DNA from: Plasmodium malariae
Taxonomy: Eukaryota > Apicomplexa > Aconoidasida > Haemosporida > Plasmodiidae
Assembly (NCBI RefSeq): GCF_900090045.1
Contig: NC_041786.1
Location: forward strand, 2,474,501 to 2,538,500
Length of the DNA stretch: 64,000 nt
Direction of reading: 5' to 3'
The stretch's first letter is position 1; every line of letters begins with the position of its first letter. This document shows, piece by piece, positions 1-12,300 of the stretch. The notes under the pieces were generated by a model, which searched no databases, was not told where the DNA came from, and worked only from the letters and a program-made list of their open reading frames with translations. The translations under genes and the position numbers were made by a program.

Positions 1-1
1 A

Positions 2-2732
2 ATAACACATTTAAATAAACTCTTAAAGGTCTTTTCTTTTTTCATCGATTTTACCCTTTCGTCTATTTTGAACCAGAGAAACAAGAACATTCTTCTGCTT
101 AGTGATGTGTCCTGGGTGTACTTCAGGTACATGAAATTTTTGTTATTGTTCTCGAAAGGGGTAGACATAGACAGAATGGCGCAAGGCGGAATAGCACAAG
201 GCATAATAGGGCAAGGCGGAATATCACAAGGCAGAGTAGGGCAAGGCGGAATAGCACAAGGAAGAGTAGGGCAAGGCGGAATAGCACAAGGCAGAGTAGG
301 GCAAGGCGGAATGGCTCAAGTTGCAATTCCACATAGCGAATTACCGCCAAACGATGTACTTTCTGTCCAAAGTGGTACAAGCAGAGGACTACTTTTACAA
401 GAAATAAATAAAATAACAACCATATTTGATAAAATAATAAAAAGAAAAATAATAGACGAAAATATAATGAAGCATGCATCGTCCAAAACTACGGCTCTTT
501 TCATTTCTATTTATGCACACCTTGAAAATTCAGTTGATATGATGCACTATTTACAGGACAATATTTTTGATGACATCACATTTACTATAAAAGATATGCT
601 ATTTATTTTAAGTGCTTTATCTAGATGCAATAATGTATGGGGTATCGAAAAATATTTTTGTAAAAAATTTATTGAAAATATAGGTAACTGCAAAGTAAAT
701 GATTTAGTTGAGTTTACGTATTTATGTGCAGAGTTAAAAAGTAGTAACCATTACATAAGTTGTGGTATTACTAACAAAATCAATTCATTTGTTGTCAGAT
801 CGTCAGAAGTGGAAAGTGAAAGTTATAGTAAAGAAATCAAAGGAAATTTTTTTTCAGGTAAAGGAAGAGACTTTTCCCATAATGACTGTAGTGTACCATT
901 AAAATTTATTGATACATTTGAACAGGAGCAGTTTGCTCTCTTTGTAAGAAACTGCTACCGAATGCACTGCTTTGATAGGAGTTTTTTTGATTTCCTATGT
1001 GACGTAGCATTAAGAAAATGTAAAATTCTAAATGTAAAAAGTCTGTGTATTATCTTGCCCTGCTTTTCCCGCATATACTGTCTTTACAGTGTTGGAAGTA
1101 CACTCCGAGGAAGTAGTACTCAAAGGAATAAAAGGATTACCGGAAATGATGGAAATCATGACGACCATGGCGATTACAGCAATCATGGAAATATTGGAAA
1201 GCATGATCATCAGAATGATCGTGGACATGGTTTCCTCCACAGAAGTGACGGTATTAAAGTAAAAAATGAGCAGAATGATTATTTGGAAAAAGATATATAT
1301 CACTGTCGGTACAACGTTCCTGAGTCCCTAAAACAGTTAGTACAATATGCAGAAAAAAGAATTTTATCAAGTAAAGAATTTAATTTTCCTAATTTTTGTT
1401 ATTATATGGAATCAATTACTTTACTTAAAATTGAAAATAAAAAGTTGTATAATATGTGTATAGAACAAACATTGAAAAGAGTGGAAAATAATTTACTGCT
1501 TAGTGAAAAGGACGTAAAGTTGCTGGGGAAAGTATTGTGGTGTTTATCTTATTATCACAAAACAGAGTTTTTATTTTCATTAAAAATTATTAGTTTTATT
1601 TTAAAATATAAGATATATCAAAATGTAATAATAGAAAATTATATTTCCATTTTTTTGTACTTTATTAAATCTAGGGTATATAACAAAAACTTATTTCATA
1701 ATATGGGGCAAGTTATCTTGTTAAATATAACATTAAATGATTATTTTAATTCCGAAAATGTGAATACAAAACATTTTAAGCTGAAAGTAATTACTGAATT
1801 GTATGCTACAATGGCATGGGCGTATGCTTTTACGTACTGTCCCGATGATGAATTAGCGGGGGTGGAATATGAAGAGAGAGAGAAAAGGATCAGCAAAAAT
1901 TTTAGTGGAAAATGGGAAAAATGTTGTGAAATGGCAATAAATGACAATACTGTGGGTGGTGAAAATACTGTTCGTAGTGAAAATACTCTGCTTAGTGAAA
2001 ATACTCTGCTTAGTGAAAATACTCTGCTCAGTGAAAATACTTTGCTTAGTGAAAATACTCTGCTTAGGGACAACACTGCAGGCAATGGAAAGGGCATAAA
2101 GAGAGGGGGAAAAAGAGTATCCCCATTTTTGCATACAAATGATTCGAAATTCTTAGCGAAAATATACGACTATATTTTTAATGAAATAAGTATTCTGGAA
2201 AAGTATGATGATGTATCTCTTTTATTATTATCAAGATATTTATGGGGTGTTTCTATTGTGAATGTAATAAATGAAAAAATACTGAATTTTATAAATATAT
2301 ATAATTGGGATGATATTAAAATTATGGAATACAATCAAATGTACCTGCACATGATATTTACGTTATGGTTAAGGATAAAATATTCTTCTTTAAATTTTAA
2401 ACTTTCAAAAAGTTTCCTAAAATTCAAAGATCAAATTTTTATTCTTTTAAAAAAAAATTATTATAAAAATAGCACAATTAAGAAGAATAACAACATATCT
2501 ACTTTTCACCAACAAATATGTCAAATATTAGACAAACATAACGTAACGTATGAAAATGAATATATTACGGAAGATCTTTTCGCCATCGATATAAGAATAA
2601 AAAGGGAAAATTTGAGGGAAAAAATTGCTATCGAAATTGATGGTCCTTCTCACCACTTACTCGTCTTGAACGAGATTTACCAGACACACCCTGCAAACGT
2701 TAAGAAGTAAAACAAAAACAACAAAAAAAAAA

Positions 2733-2771
<39 letters not shown>

Positions 2772-3198
2772 ATGAGAGAGAATGAGAGAGAATGAGAAAT
2801 TGAGAGAGTGAAAGAGTGATAGAGTGAGAAAAAAAAAAAAAAAATAGCAAACTTCAGCAAAACATGCAAAAATAGAACAATCATGCGGAACAGTTCAGCT
2901 TGACTACCATGAAAAATTGTTCATTTATTTTGCACTCTATTATGATTTACTGCTTCATTTTACTGCTTCATTTTACTGTTTCATTTTGCTTTTCCCATAT
3001 AGGAAGTATGTGAGGTGTGGAACAACTTATTTTAAGAGTAATCTTCTGAAAAAAAGTGGGTGGACACTGATTAACATAGCGTCTTATGAATGGAATAAAC
3101 TAAAGAAGGGTGAAAGAGATGCATATGTAATTCAAAAACTGTCGACAATTAGTAAGTGTCTAAAGTTCTGTTCTTTAAAATGTAATGAAGTGGTTTGA
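2..3198 (+). CDS. RAP-domain protein, 5' end at or beyond window edge
   Basis: Two exons, 2..2706 and 3003..3198. The frame is open back to the first base of the window, so the start may lie outside; the first in-frame ATGs are at 131 and 176. The C-terminus is a RAP domain, a restriction-endonuclease-like fold common in apicomplexan RNA-binding proteins and usually tied to organellar RNA metabolism. Exon 1 ends with IAIEIDGPSHHLLVLNEIY and exon 2 continues YVRCGTTYFKSNLLKKSGW then SYEWNKL, so the intron cuts the domain in two. The border AA|GTAAAA ... CATATAG|G keeps phase. The N-terminal part carries Gln/Gly-rich decapeptide repeats, and the middle has a second hexapeptide repeat (SENTLL). 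The helical region between probably forms HPR/OPR-like repeats, which is inference. Mitochondrial location is likely by family but no clear presequence is visible. Confidence 0.85.
176..320 (+). repeat. 30-bp coding minisatellite in the RAP gene
   Basis: Near-perfect copies of a 30-bp unit encode the decapeptide GQGGIAQGRV and variants (GIIGQGGISQ and similar). The unit is unusually G-rich for this genome and keeps frame. Confidence 0.9.
1942..2075 (+). repeat. 18-bp coding minisatellite (SENTLL repeats)
   Basis: About five to seven copies of an 18-bp unit encode SENTLL and the variants SENTVR and RDNT. It is a low-complexity insertion between helical parts of the RAP protein, probably length-variable. 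Confidence 0.9.
2731..2842. repeat. (TA)n, (GA)n and poly(A) tract inside the RAP intron
   Basis: Intron 2707..3002 contains an AT dinucleotide run, then GAGA-type runs with GAGAATGA variants, then an A run. Confidence 0.85.
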
Positions 3199-4083
3199 GT
3201 TTTTCTCCAAATTTGTACATATTAAAAAGAGAAAACAATATGGGAAAATGGGTTTTATATTATATATGTGTTGTACATACACATATTCTTGTGCAATATC
3301 CTTTTTGTTGAATCACACCGCATTGGAAGATAATATATGACCCACGAAGTTAGGTAACCCCATTTTTGTTTCAATTAATATTCGAGTTATTACTCTGAGA
3401 GGAGTAAATTCTTCATACATGAATGTGTTATTAGCATAGAAAGTCTGATATAAGAGTATAATTTTAAGTATAATTAAGTGCATTCTATTCTCCTTTTGTA
3501 TTTACAACATTGAAAATATTGTAGAGGGGATGACATTGCATGATGTGTACACCTTTTTTTTTCTTTATTTTATCATATTCAAATGATTGTTCTGCGGTTT
3601 TTATTTATTTACGTCTTCGCATATTTGCTTCTTTATATTGACTTTTTTTTTTTTTTTTTTTTTTGGTTTTATTTGCATTTTGTCATTATTTGTTCCTGCA
3701 TATTTCACACACAAAAAGGTGTATGTACATATGAACACCGAAAGAAATAGGAAAGCAGAAAAATATGTATTCTTCAGTTGTATGTTTTAACACACACAAT
3801 TATCTGTAAATTGTATATATACTTGCAAACGTTGCATACGTTGCGTACTTTTCACTTTTACTGAATATAGATCTTGTGGGTCACAGAGCAGCAAAAAGCT
3901 GTGCACGTGAATATTCCCAACAGCATACACTTTTTTGCATACACTAATATGATCCATTGTACATATATAAAGCATAGAACGAATAACAAATTATATTTCT
4001 TCTTATTTTTTTTTTCTTGGTGTTTTTTGTTGTTTTTTGTTGTTTTTTGTTTTTTTTTGTTGTTTTTTTTGTTTTTTTTTGTT

Positions 4084-4139
<56 letters not shown>

Positions 4140-4518
4140 CTATTTTTTTTTTTCTTTTTTTTTTTATATTTTCCATTTTCCCTTTTATTTGTGAAGTAGA
4201 ACATAAATGTACACTTTGACTAAATTTTGTGATAATTATTAACATGCACATATTTACTTCTTACAAATTTGTGTTTTGTTTGTTACCCTAAACACAAATT
4301 GGCAATTTTTTATTTAATTCTTTTTTAATTAGTTCAGTTCTTGTTTTGTATCCCTTCACTTTTGTCACTTTTAATGTACACGTAAGTGCCAGTTGTGCCT
4401 ATGCGCGTGTACAAACATATATATATATATGTATGTATGCATGTATGTATGCAGGTATACGTACATGTGTATTTTTTTTTTTTTTTTGTCTTAAAGTTCC
4501 GTAAAAGTTAGGACAAAA
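3199..4518. other. Intergenic: RAP 3' region and transhydrogenase promoter
   Basis: No gene supported. The segment 3290..3430 is less A+T-rich than its surroundings and holds a 6-bp hairpin (TTACTC/GAGTAA, 3390..3407). A T-rich zone from 4005 to 4170 includes one of the longest dT runs in the window. (TA)n and ATGT runs lie at 4410..4450. Open frames here are polyphenylalanine or polylysine artefacts. Confidence 0.7.
4085..4139. repeat. Long poly(dT) tract
   Basis: An essentially uninterrupted T run of about 55 bases, preceded by a GTTTTTT-type repeat from about 4020. Such tracts are typical of nucleosome-depleted promoters in Plasmodium. Confidence 0.9.
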
Positions 4519-7500
4519 ATGAGGAGAACAATACTGGGGCTACTTATTTTTACTTTTTACTCACTCATTGCGGAAAAAGCGAATTGCAAATTGAATTTGA
4601 GAAACAGTTTAAAAAATTATTATAATCAGGAAGACAACAACAACAATAATAGTAACAATTTTCAAATAAAACTACCTATTGTCAATTTCCCCCCAAATAA
4701 TAGTAATAAAGGCAATCATAAGGACAATGAAGACAATAATATTGATTATAGCATGATAAACAATAAAAATTATGAAAGATATGGGAAAGCAAGAAACGCA
4801 AGTGGATGGGATGCTGATCAGACTGAGTTATCTTCGTATTCGTTTGTACCTTCCTTATTAAATGCCGTTTATTTGTTTTCCTCCTTATGTTTTATACTCT
4901 GTTTAACAGGTTTAAATGACCACAAAACATCTAAAAGAGGAAATGTACTAGGTTTTATAGGAATAGTAGCAGCAATACTGGTAACCTTCAGTCAAGTAGG
5001 GTTCGGTTTCAGATATGAATTATTTTTGTTAATTGTAATACCAGCTATTATTATTGGATTGTGTATTGCTCATTATGTTAGTATGATTCAGTTACCACAA
5101 TTAGTTGCTTTATTTCATAGTTTTGTTGGTTTAGCTGCATTATTTGTAGGATTTTCTAAATATCATTCTGAATCTTTTGAAAAGTATGGAATGAGTAAAA
5201 TACATTTAATAGAACTATTTTTAGGTACTTTTATCGGTGCAATAACTTTTATTGGGTCATTAGTAGCAGCTGGTAAATTAAGTGGAATTTTAGATAGTAA
5301 ATCATTAAAATTGAAAATAAAAAAATTGGTAAATATAATATGTGTTGTTGTTCTTATAATACTTGGATATTATTTTATTACTATTCCGTTAGTTTACTTA
5401 AAGACTATATGTTTATATATTTCTTTTCTGGTTGAATTGTTTCTTGGATTTCATTTAATAGCATCTATAGGTGGAGCAGATATGCCTGTAGTTATAAGTG
5501 CCTTAAATTCTTATTCAGGTTTTGCTACAGCAATAAGTGGTTTTTTGCTTCACAACAATTTGTTAATTATATCAGGATCACTTATAGGTTCTTCAGGAGC
5601 TATTTTGTCATATATTATGTGTATAGGAATGAATAGAGATATATTCAATATTATATTAGGTGGTTGGGATGACGATGAAGAGTTTAATAGTCAATCAATA
5701 CAAGATAAAGTAATATCAAATAATAAAAAGAAAAATACAGTAAATTCAATTACCCATAAATATGTTGCTGAAAATCTAATCAATGCAAAAAATATTATTA
5801 TTGTCCCAGGCTATGGTACAGCTGTTAGTAAATGTCAAAGAGAATTAGCCGAAATTTGTACCATATTAAAAACAAGAAAGATAAATGTGAATTTTGCTAT
5901 ACATCCAGTTGCTGGAAGAATGCCAGGTCATTTAAACGTTCTACTAGCAGAAGCTAATATACCATATAATATTGTTAAAGAAATGGATGAAATCAATTCA
6001 TTCATAGCTAATGCAGACATAGTTTTAGTTGTTGGAGCTAATGATATTGTTAATCCATCTTCCTTAGATCCATCCAGTAAAATATATGGAATGCCTGTTA
6101 TTGATGTATGGAAAGCTAAACAAGTAATTATTTTAAAAAGAAGTTTAAATACTGGTTATTCATGTATTGACAATCCTCTGTTTTATTTCCCCAATACATA
6201 CATGCTTTTTGGAGATGCTAAACATTTGACTAACCAAATATTAAGTATTCTAAATGATTATGTAAGTCACAAGTACCCTGAAGTTTCATTAGATAATATA
6301 AAAATGGCTGAACAAGAATCAGATATGTTTTCTTTTCATTCCCTGTCTGAGAGTTCACAAAGTTTAGGTGATGCACATATAGACGAGGAAAACTATCCAA
6401 TGGCTAGAAGAATAATAGGATTGGTAAAGGATGACATAAAATTAGAGACAGATGATATGAGAGAACAAATTCTTTGTGAGAAAGAACAAGGTAAGGAAAA
6501 AATCGAAAAAGCAGATATTAACCTGTCTATTGTCCCCCTAACACCCAAATTCATACCAAAATTAAGAAGAATGGGATTTCGAATATTAGTAGAAAAAGAT
6601 ATAGGAACAAGTATACTAATAGATGATGAGCAGTACAAAAAATATGGTGGTGAAATAGTCTCTAGAGAAATAATCTTTAAACAGAGTAATATCATATTAA
6701 AAGTTGATCCACCAACAAAGAATTTTATTAATGAAATACCAAATAACACTGTATTAATTAGCTACTTTTGGCCAAGTATAAACCAAAAGATGTTAGAACA
6801 AATTGTAGAAAATAAAGAAAAGAATAATATTACTTATCTAGCTATTGATGAAGTACCTAGATCTACTCGTGCACAAAAATTAGATGTTAGAAGTTCTATG
6901 AGCAATTTACAAGGATATAGAGCTGTTATAGAATCTTTTTTTACTTTACCAAGATTTAGTAAATCCTCTATCACAGCAGCAGGGAAAATTAATCCCGCGA
7001 AGGTCTTTGTTATAGGAGCAGGGGTCGCAGGTTTACAAGCAATTATAACTGCAAAGAGCATGGGAGCTATTGTGTATTCATACGATTCAAGATCATCAAC
7101 AGAGGAAGAAGTGAAAAGTTGTGGTGGGATATTTGTAAAAATACCAATGGATGAAGATGAAAAAAAAAAAAAAAAAATAAATGTAGATATGAATACGAAC
7201 TTATTGAGTGAAGAATATTTACACATACAAAGAAATTTATTTAAAAAAATAATTAAAAGTTGTGATATTTTAATATGTTCAGCATCTAATCCTGGAACAA
7301 CTTCTCCAAAATTAGTTACTACTGATATGATCAAGTTAATGAAGGCAGGAAGTGTAGCTGTTGACTTAAGTACAGAATTTGGAGATAAGATAAATAACTG
7401 GGGAGGAAATATCGAATGTTCTCAATCAAATAAAAACATTATTATTAATGGTGTGTATGTATTAGGTAGAGATAAAATAGAAAGAAATATGCCATTGCAA

Positions 7501-8553
7501 GCCTCTGATTTGTTTTCTATGAATATGATAAATTTATTAGAAGAGATGGGTGGGGGGTTACAATTTAATGTTGATATTAGTAATGATATAATAAAATCAT
7601 TAGTTGTTATTAAAGGTGGAAATATATTATATTCACCTGATAAATCAGTCGATAAATTAATAAAGAGTGAGAGTGTCTTCATAAGTGAACAAAAGGACCA
7701 TACAGAAGATTCATCTTCTACATATTCAAAAAACAAACAAACAGTTAAGTACCCTAATGGAGCACGTTTAACAGATAAATTTATTGACTCAGATCTATTC
7801 TTCTATATATCTCTTATGTTCGTAATACTTATAACACTGCTAGCTGGAACAATATTTTCACAGTCAGATTTGCACCAATTTTTTTTATTTACTCTGTCCA
7901 TAATTGTTGGTTACTACTGTGTGTGGTCAATCACCCCATCCTTGCATACCCCACTGATGTCCGTTACGAACGCGGTAAAAGAGAAGGGGAAAAAGAAAAA
8001 AGAAAAAAGTGAACAGACGAAATAGTGAAAGAGAGAAAAGTGCAAAAATATTTTTTTATTTTTGCAAGGGGAAGGCATGCACTAATTAGTTGGGATGTGC
8101 TCGTTAGTATATCTGTATGCATATATGCCCTTGCATCTGTATCTTTATATTGGCATTCATATGAGATTATGTGCATGCTTAAGGAGATTCAAACCCTCTC
8201 ACGAGAAATTTTTCATTTTTTTTAGCTTTCAGGAGTTATAATTATAGGGAGCATGATTGAGTATGGAAATGATTTCAAAAGCTTAAGTTCCATACTGTCA
8301 ATGATAGCCACTTTTTTATCTGCTGTGAATTTGTCTGGTATAAATTAAAATATTGCTTAAGATACGTCAATTTATTATAAAATAACGTACATTTTTCATA
8401 TATGTCTATATGGGTTAACGTATTCATGCTTGTTATATCAATGATAAAAGAAAAAAAAATAAATAAATAAAACTTTTCTATTTACATCTTATCCTTTTTT
8501 TTTCAGGTGGATTTTACATCACAAAAAGGATGCTCGATATGTTTTTCAAATAA
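4519..8553 (+). CDS. NTH: NAD(P) transhydrogenase, proton-translocating, single chain
   Basis: Couples proton translocation to hydride transfer between NADH and NADP+. Exons 4519..7974, 8226..8337 and 8507..8553 give 1204 residues. The order is the protozoan one: N-terminal signal peptide, beta-like membrane part (about 115-390), NADP-binding domain III (GYGTAVSKCQRELAE near 430; GRMPGHLNVLLAEA; GANDIVNPSS), then the alpha-like NAD domain I (VPLTPKFIPKLRRMGF near 672; GAGVAGLQAI near 832) and the last helices. Exon 1 ends TPLMSVTNA. Exon 2 starts LSGVIIIGSM and exon 3 ends GGFYITKRMLDMF, matching the conserved PntA tail (NAISG... GGF.VTxRML). Without the small exons the protein would lose its last helices. 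A Lys-rich insertion sits after domain I's nucleotide fold. The Plasmodium enzyme has been reported in apicoplast and ookinete crystalloid membranes (literature, not visible here). Confidence 0.95.
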
Positions 8554-9395
8554 AAAGAACAAAATATTTTTTTTTGTTAAATTTTAATTCAACTATTAAT
8601 TGCATACATTTGCATGTGCGTACATACATGCACACTTGTACTTACGTAACTGAATATATAAATACTTATATATATACATATTAAGAACTGCTACTTCTGT
8701 CACTCCTTTAAATTTTTCATAATTCAAATTAACTATTTTTTGAACGTTTGATATATATACCTTTTGGAGTTTGCTACTGTGGTGCATTTTCCCTTTTTTT
8801 TTTTTTTTTTTTTTACTTATTTCCTTTGTTTAAATATAAAAATATTTACGTAAATAATTTTTTTTTTTTTCCCCTGTGTACATGAAGCATTATTAAGCAT
8901 TTATATTCGCTACGTATCATTTAAATTTTTTAATTTTCTATAAAGATTAAAATGTTTTGAAAGGGTTACAATAAAAATACAAAAAGGGGGCAGAGATGTT
9001 ACACAATACTTACAAAAAGATTGTACAAGGTTATTTGTTTGCACTGCATATAAACATATATATATATATATATATATATGTATATGTATATGTATATAAT
9101 TTTTGTTGATGTCGTTTCTCTAAAAGAACATAAAAAAAAATTAAATGAATAATGAAAGGAAATAAAAAAATTATGAATAAGTTTAGACAAATCACAAAAA
9201 AAAAAAAAAAAAGGGAGGCGTAGGTGAATGACAAAATGGACAAATGAGGAAGGAAATATACGGATAAGTGGAGGAATAATAAAGAAGTAATATGTATTAA
9301 AAAATACAAAAGTTTACTTTTCTCGTGTGCGTAGCCATTATTAGACCTTGAATAAGCATCAGTGTGGTTTATATAAAACTAATTTATGGAAAAAT
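8554..9395. other. Convergent intergenic region, transhydrogenase / gamma-tubulin complex protein
   Basis: 3' flanks of two converging genes. Contains poly(T) at 8795..8814, an AT run at 9057..9079 and a poly(A) run near 9197. No coding or structured RNA signal recognised. Confidence 0.7.
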
Positions 9396-12300
9396 TCAAA
9401 GTAGACAGTATGTAGTGTCATTTGGGTCATTACTAAATGATTGAAAAGATAACATATATTGTAATATTGAAACTTCTTTTAAAATATTTTTATCTAATCT
9501 AATTATGTGGTTAAATAGCTTCGAGTCCTTATTTGGTCCGAAAAAACTGTTTTCCTCTACATTAAAAGAAATGATATTTAATTTCAACATAAACTCTGAA
9601 AAGTGGATTTCGAAAATGTTTGAAAGTGTTTTTATATCGTTCTTTATAGAAAACATTAGTTGCTCTTTCTCTAAATGTTTCAAATCATCCACAAAGTTTA
9701 CCTTGTGCGTTTTACTAGCACCTGTCGTGTCATTAATACCGTTTATTATTTTATTTTTTACTTTCTTTATTTCTTCTTCTTCGTCTTCTTCTTCGTCTTC
9801 TTCATCGTCTTCTTCCTCCTCATCTACCGCATCATAATCATCCTTTTTATCTTTCTCAAAAGTATAGTCATAAGAGTTGTCGAAATTTATGTCAAAATTA
9901 ATCTTACATAAATTACTCAGTTTTTGCAAAATTTCGTATATTTGTGAAGGTATGAATAATAAGTTTAAAATGTTGTTAGAAAATAGTTCATTTAATAAAA
10001 ATTTTTTGTCAATTGAACTATGAGGAAAGGAATTTACACGTTTCTTCATATTTTTCCTATAAAATATATCCTGATCAGTGTCATCGCTTTTTTCGCCAAT
10101 TATATTCTGGCTTTTCTTCTCATGATTTTGTTGCTTATTATGCGCTTTATTTTTGTCCTGATTGTTATATAATATGGTGACAATATTTGTACTGCATAAA
10201 GTAGGGTGTTTGAGTAGCTTCTCCTCTTCTTTATCTTCCTCATCTCCTCCACCTTCCTCATCTTTGTTATCTTCCTTTTTTTTTTTTTTTATACTCATGG
10301 CATAGTTAAAAAATTTATCTGCATATTGCTTATATGGCATCTTATTTTTATTATCATTATTCACGTAAAAGTTATATAACTCCTCATGATGCGTACAAAT
10401 TGGAACTAACAATGTTTCTATTAAAAAATTGATATAAAATTCATGATAATTTTTTATGTGACACAAGGATTTGGCTTTTGATAATGTGTATACAAAATTA
10501 TTCCAAGTGGAACTTAAAACCCATTGATAATAAGTGTAAATGGTGTTTAAAAAAAAGTATATTTTATACTTCAAAATACATAATGAGCAAATAATAATAT
10601 GAAAATTATCATAACATATAACTTTTTTGTTTTTTACATATTTATAAAATATGTGAACCAAATTTAATATATGTAAGGACTTTTTAATTTCTAAAAAAAA
10701 AGAAAAAATAGCTGAATACTTTTCCAAACAATTTGAATCAAAGAACAAATTTATAAAAGGATCCCCATTGGTTTCTATAATCAAATTTCTATAATTTATA
10801 ACATTTATGTTGTTATTATATATTTTATTTTCCTTTAGTTTAAAATAAAACTTTTTCAATATGCTACTTATTATATCTTCTTTGTAAAAATTATTTATTA
10901 AGTTTTTCGATAAGGATTCCTTTGGATTTTCGTACTTTGCATTGCTCTCAACAAAGTTGTCACTGCTACGACTGCCATTTCTACTACTGCCATTTCTACT
11001 ACTGCCACTGCTACGACTGCCAATTCTACTATTCTCATAATCATATCTATCATTCCTGTTTTCCCTCTCCTTATTATAATTCTCTTTCCCCTTCTTCAGG
11101 GTTCCACTATTACAAATGTTTGCATCTTCTGCAAAATTTTGATGATAATTATTATGCTCCTTCATAGGAGCCCTTTCAACCTTACCATCCATTGACAATA
11201 CATCAGGAGTGATATGTATCATATGAGTAAGATTTTCCCCATCTACATTACTACTTATCAAATTATTCCCCATAGTATGGTTACAATAAGTAGACGTTAC
11301 ATAATTTTCGTTAATTTTATATTCTCCTATCATAATATTTTTTTTCTTCGTCTTTTTTGTGCATTTTCCGTTATAGAGGTAATTTCTATGCGTTTCTTTC
11401 AAATTCTTTCTTCCATTAACACAATTTAAAATTATTTTATCGCTGTAATTTTTTTCATGCATACAATCAGTATCTTTAGATCGCAATATTTTCATATGGA
11501 GAATAATAAACTTTTTATGCAAAAATGCGGGACATGAGTAAGTATCATTTGTTATTTTATTGATCCTGGGGTATGTCTGACGACTGTTATGAAGTATGCA
11601 TTGTCTAAATGTGGTGTTCATATTTCTTTCATCAATAATAGGGGAAGAAACTTGTTTAAAAATAAATTCAAAGAATGGTGAAATATAATCACTAATTTCT
11701 AGAAATACTAAACTACGCAAGCAACAAAAGTATTCTAAAAGATAGCAATATTTCATTAAACTGCATAAAAATATACGATTACTTTTAACATAAAAATTAA
11801 AAAATTGCTCTTGAAAAAATTTCTTAATAAACATATCATAAGGCACATTTAATGACATAATATTTTTATTAAAATATGGCAAACCCGCCTTTTTATTATT
11901 TCCATTTGTTCTTAAAAACTCTGATATTATATCTAGTGAGGTACCATGAACCTGTTTTATATTCTCTATATTGTAGTAATAATTAAGTGTATTTTCATGT
12001 AGCCTTTTTGAAAGATCTACACCTTCTTCAAAGAAAATGAAATCATGGAATGTATACTCATCGTTCGTCAAAGCATCATTATTAACAGTCTCATCCATGC
12101 ATGAATACGGATAATTATCATTGGAATTATAATAATAATAATGATGATGCAATGTACTATTTGTGTCATGCTTGTCCTCCAATTTTGTTCTTTGTCTTTC
12201 TTTTTTTTGTTCCTTTAAGTAATAGTCAATATAGTCAATATTGTTCTTTTCATTATTAATTTTCATATACAGTCTAATATTATTTCCTAAACTTATTAGA

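Noticed and set aside
4005..4204. Several overlapping polyphenylalanine/polylysine open frames
   Set aside because: Produced by the long dT tract; no coding signal on either strand.
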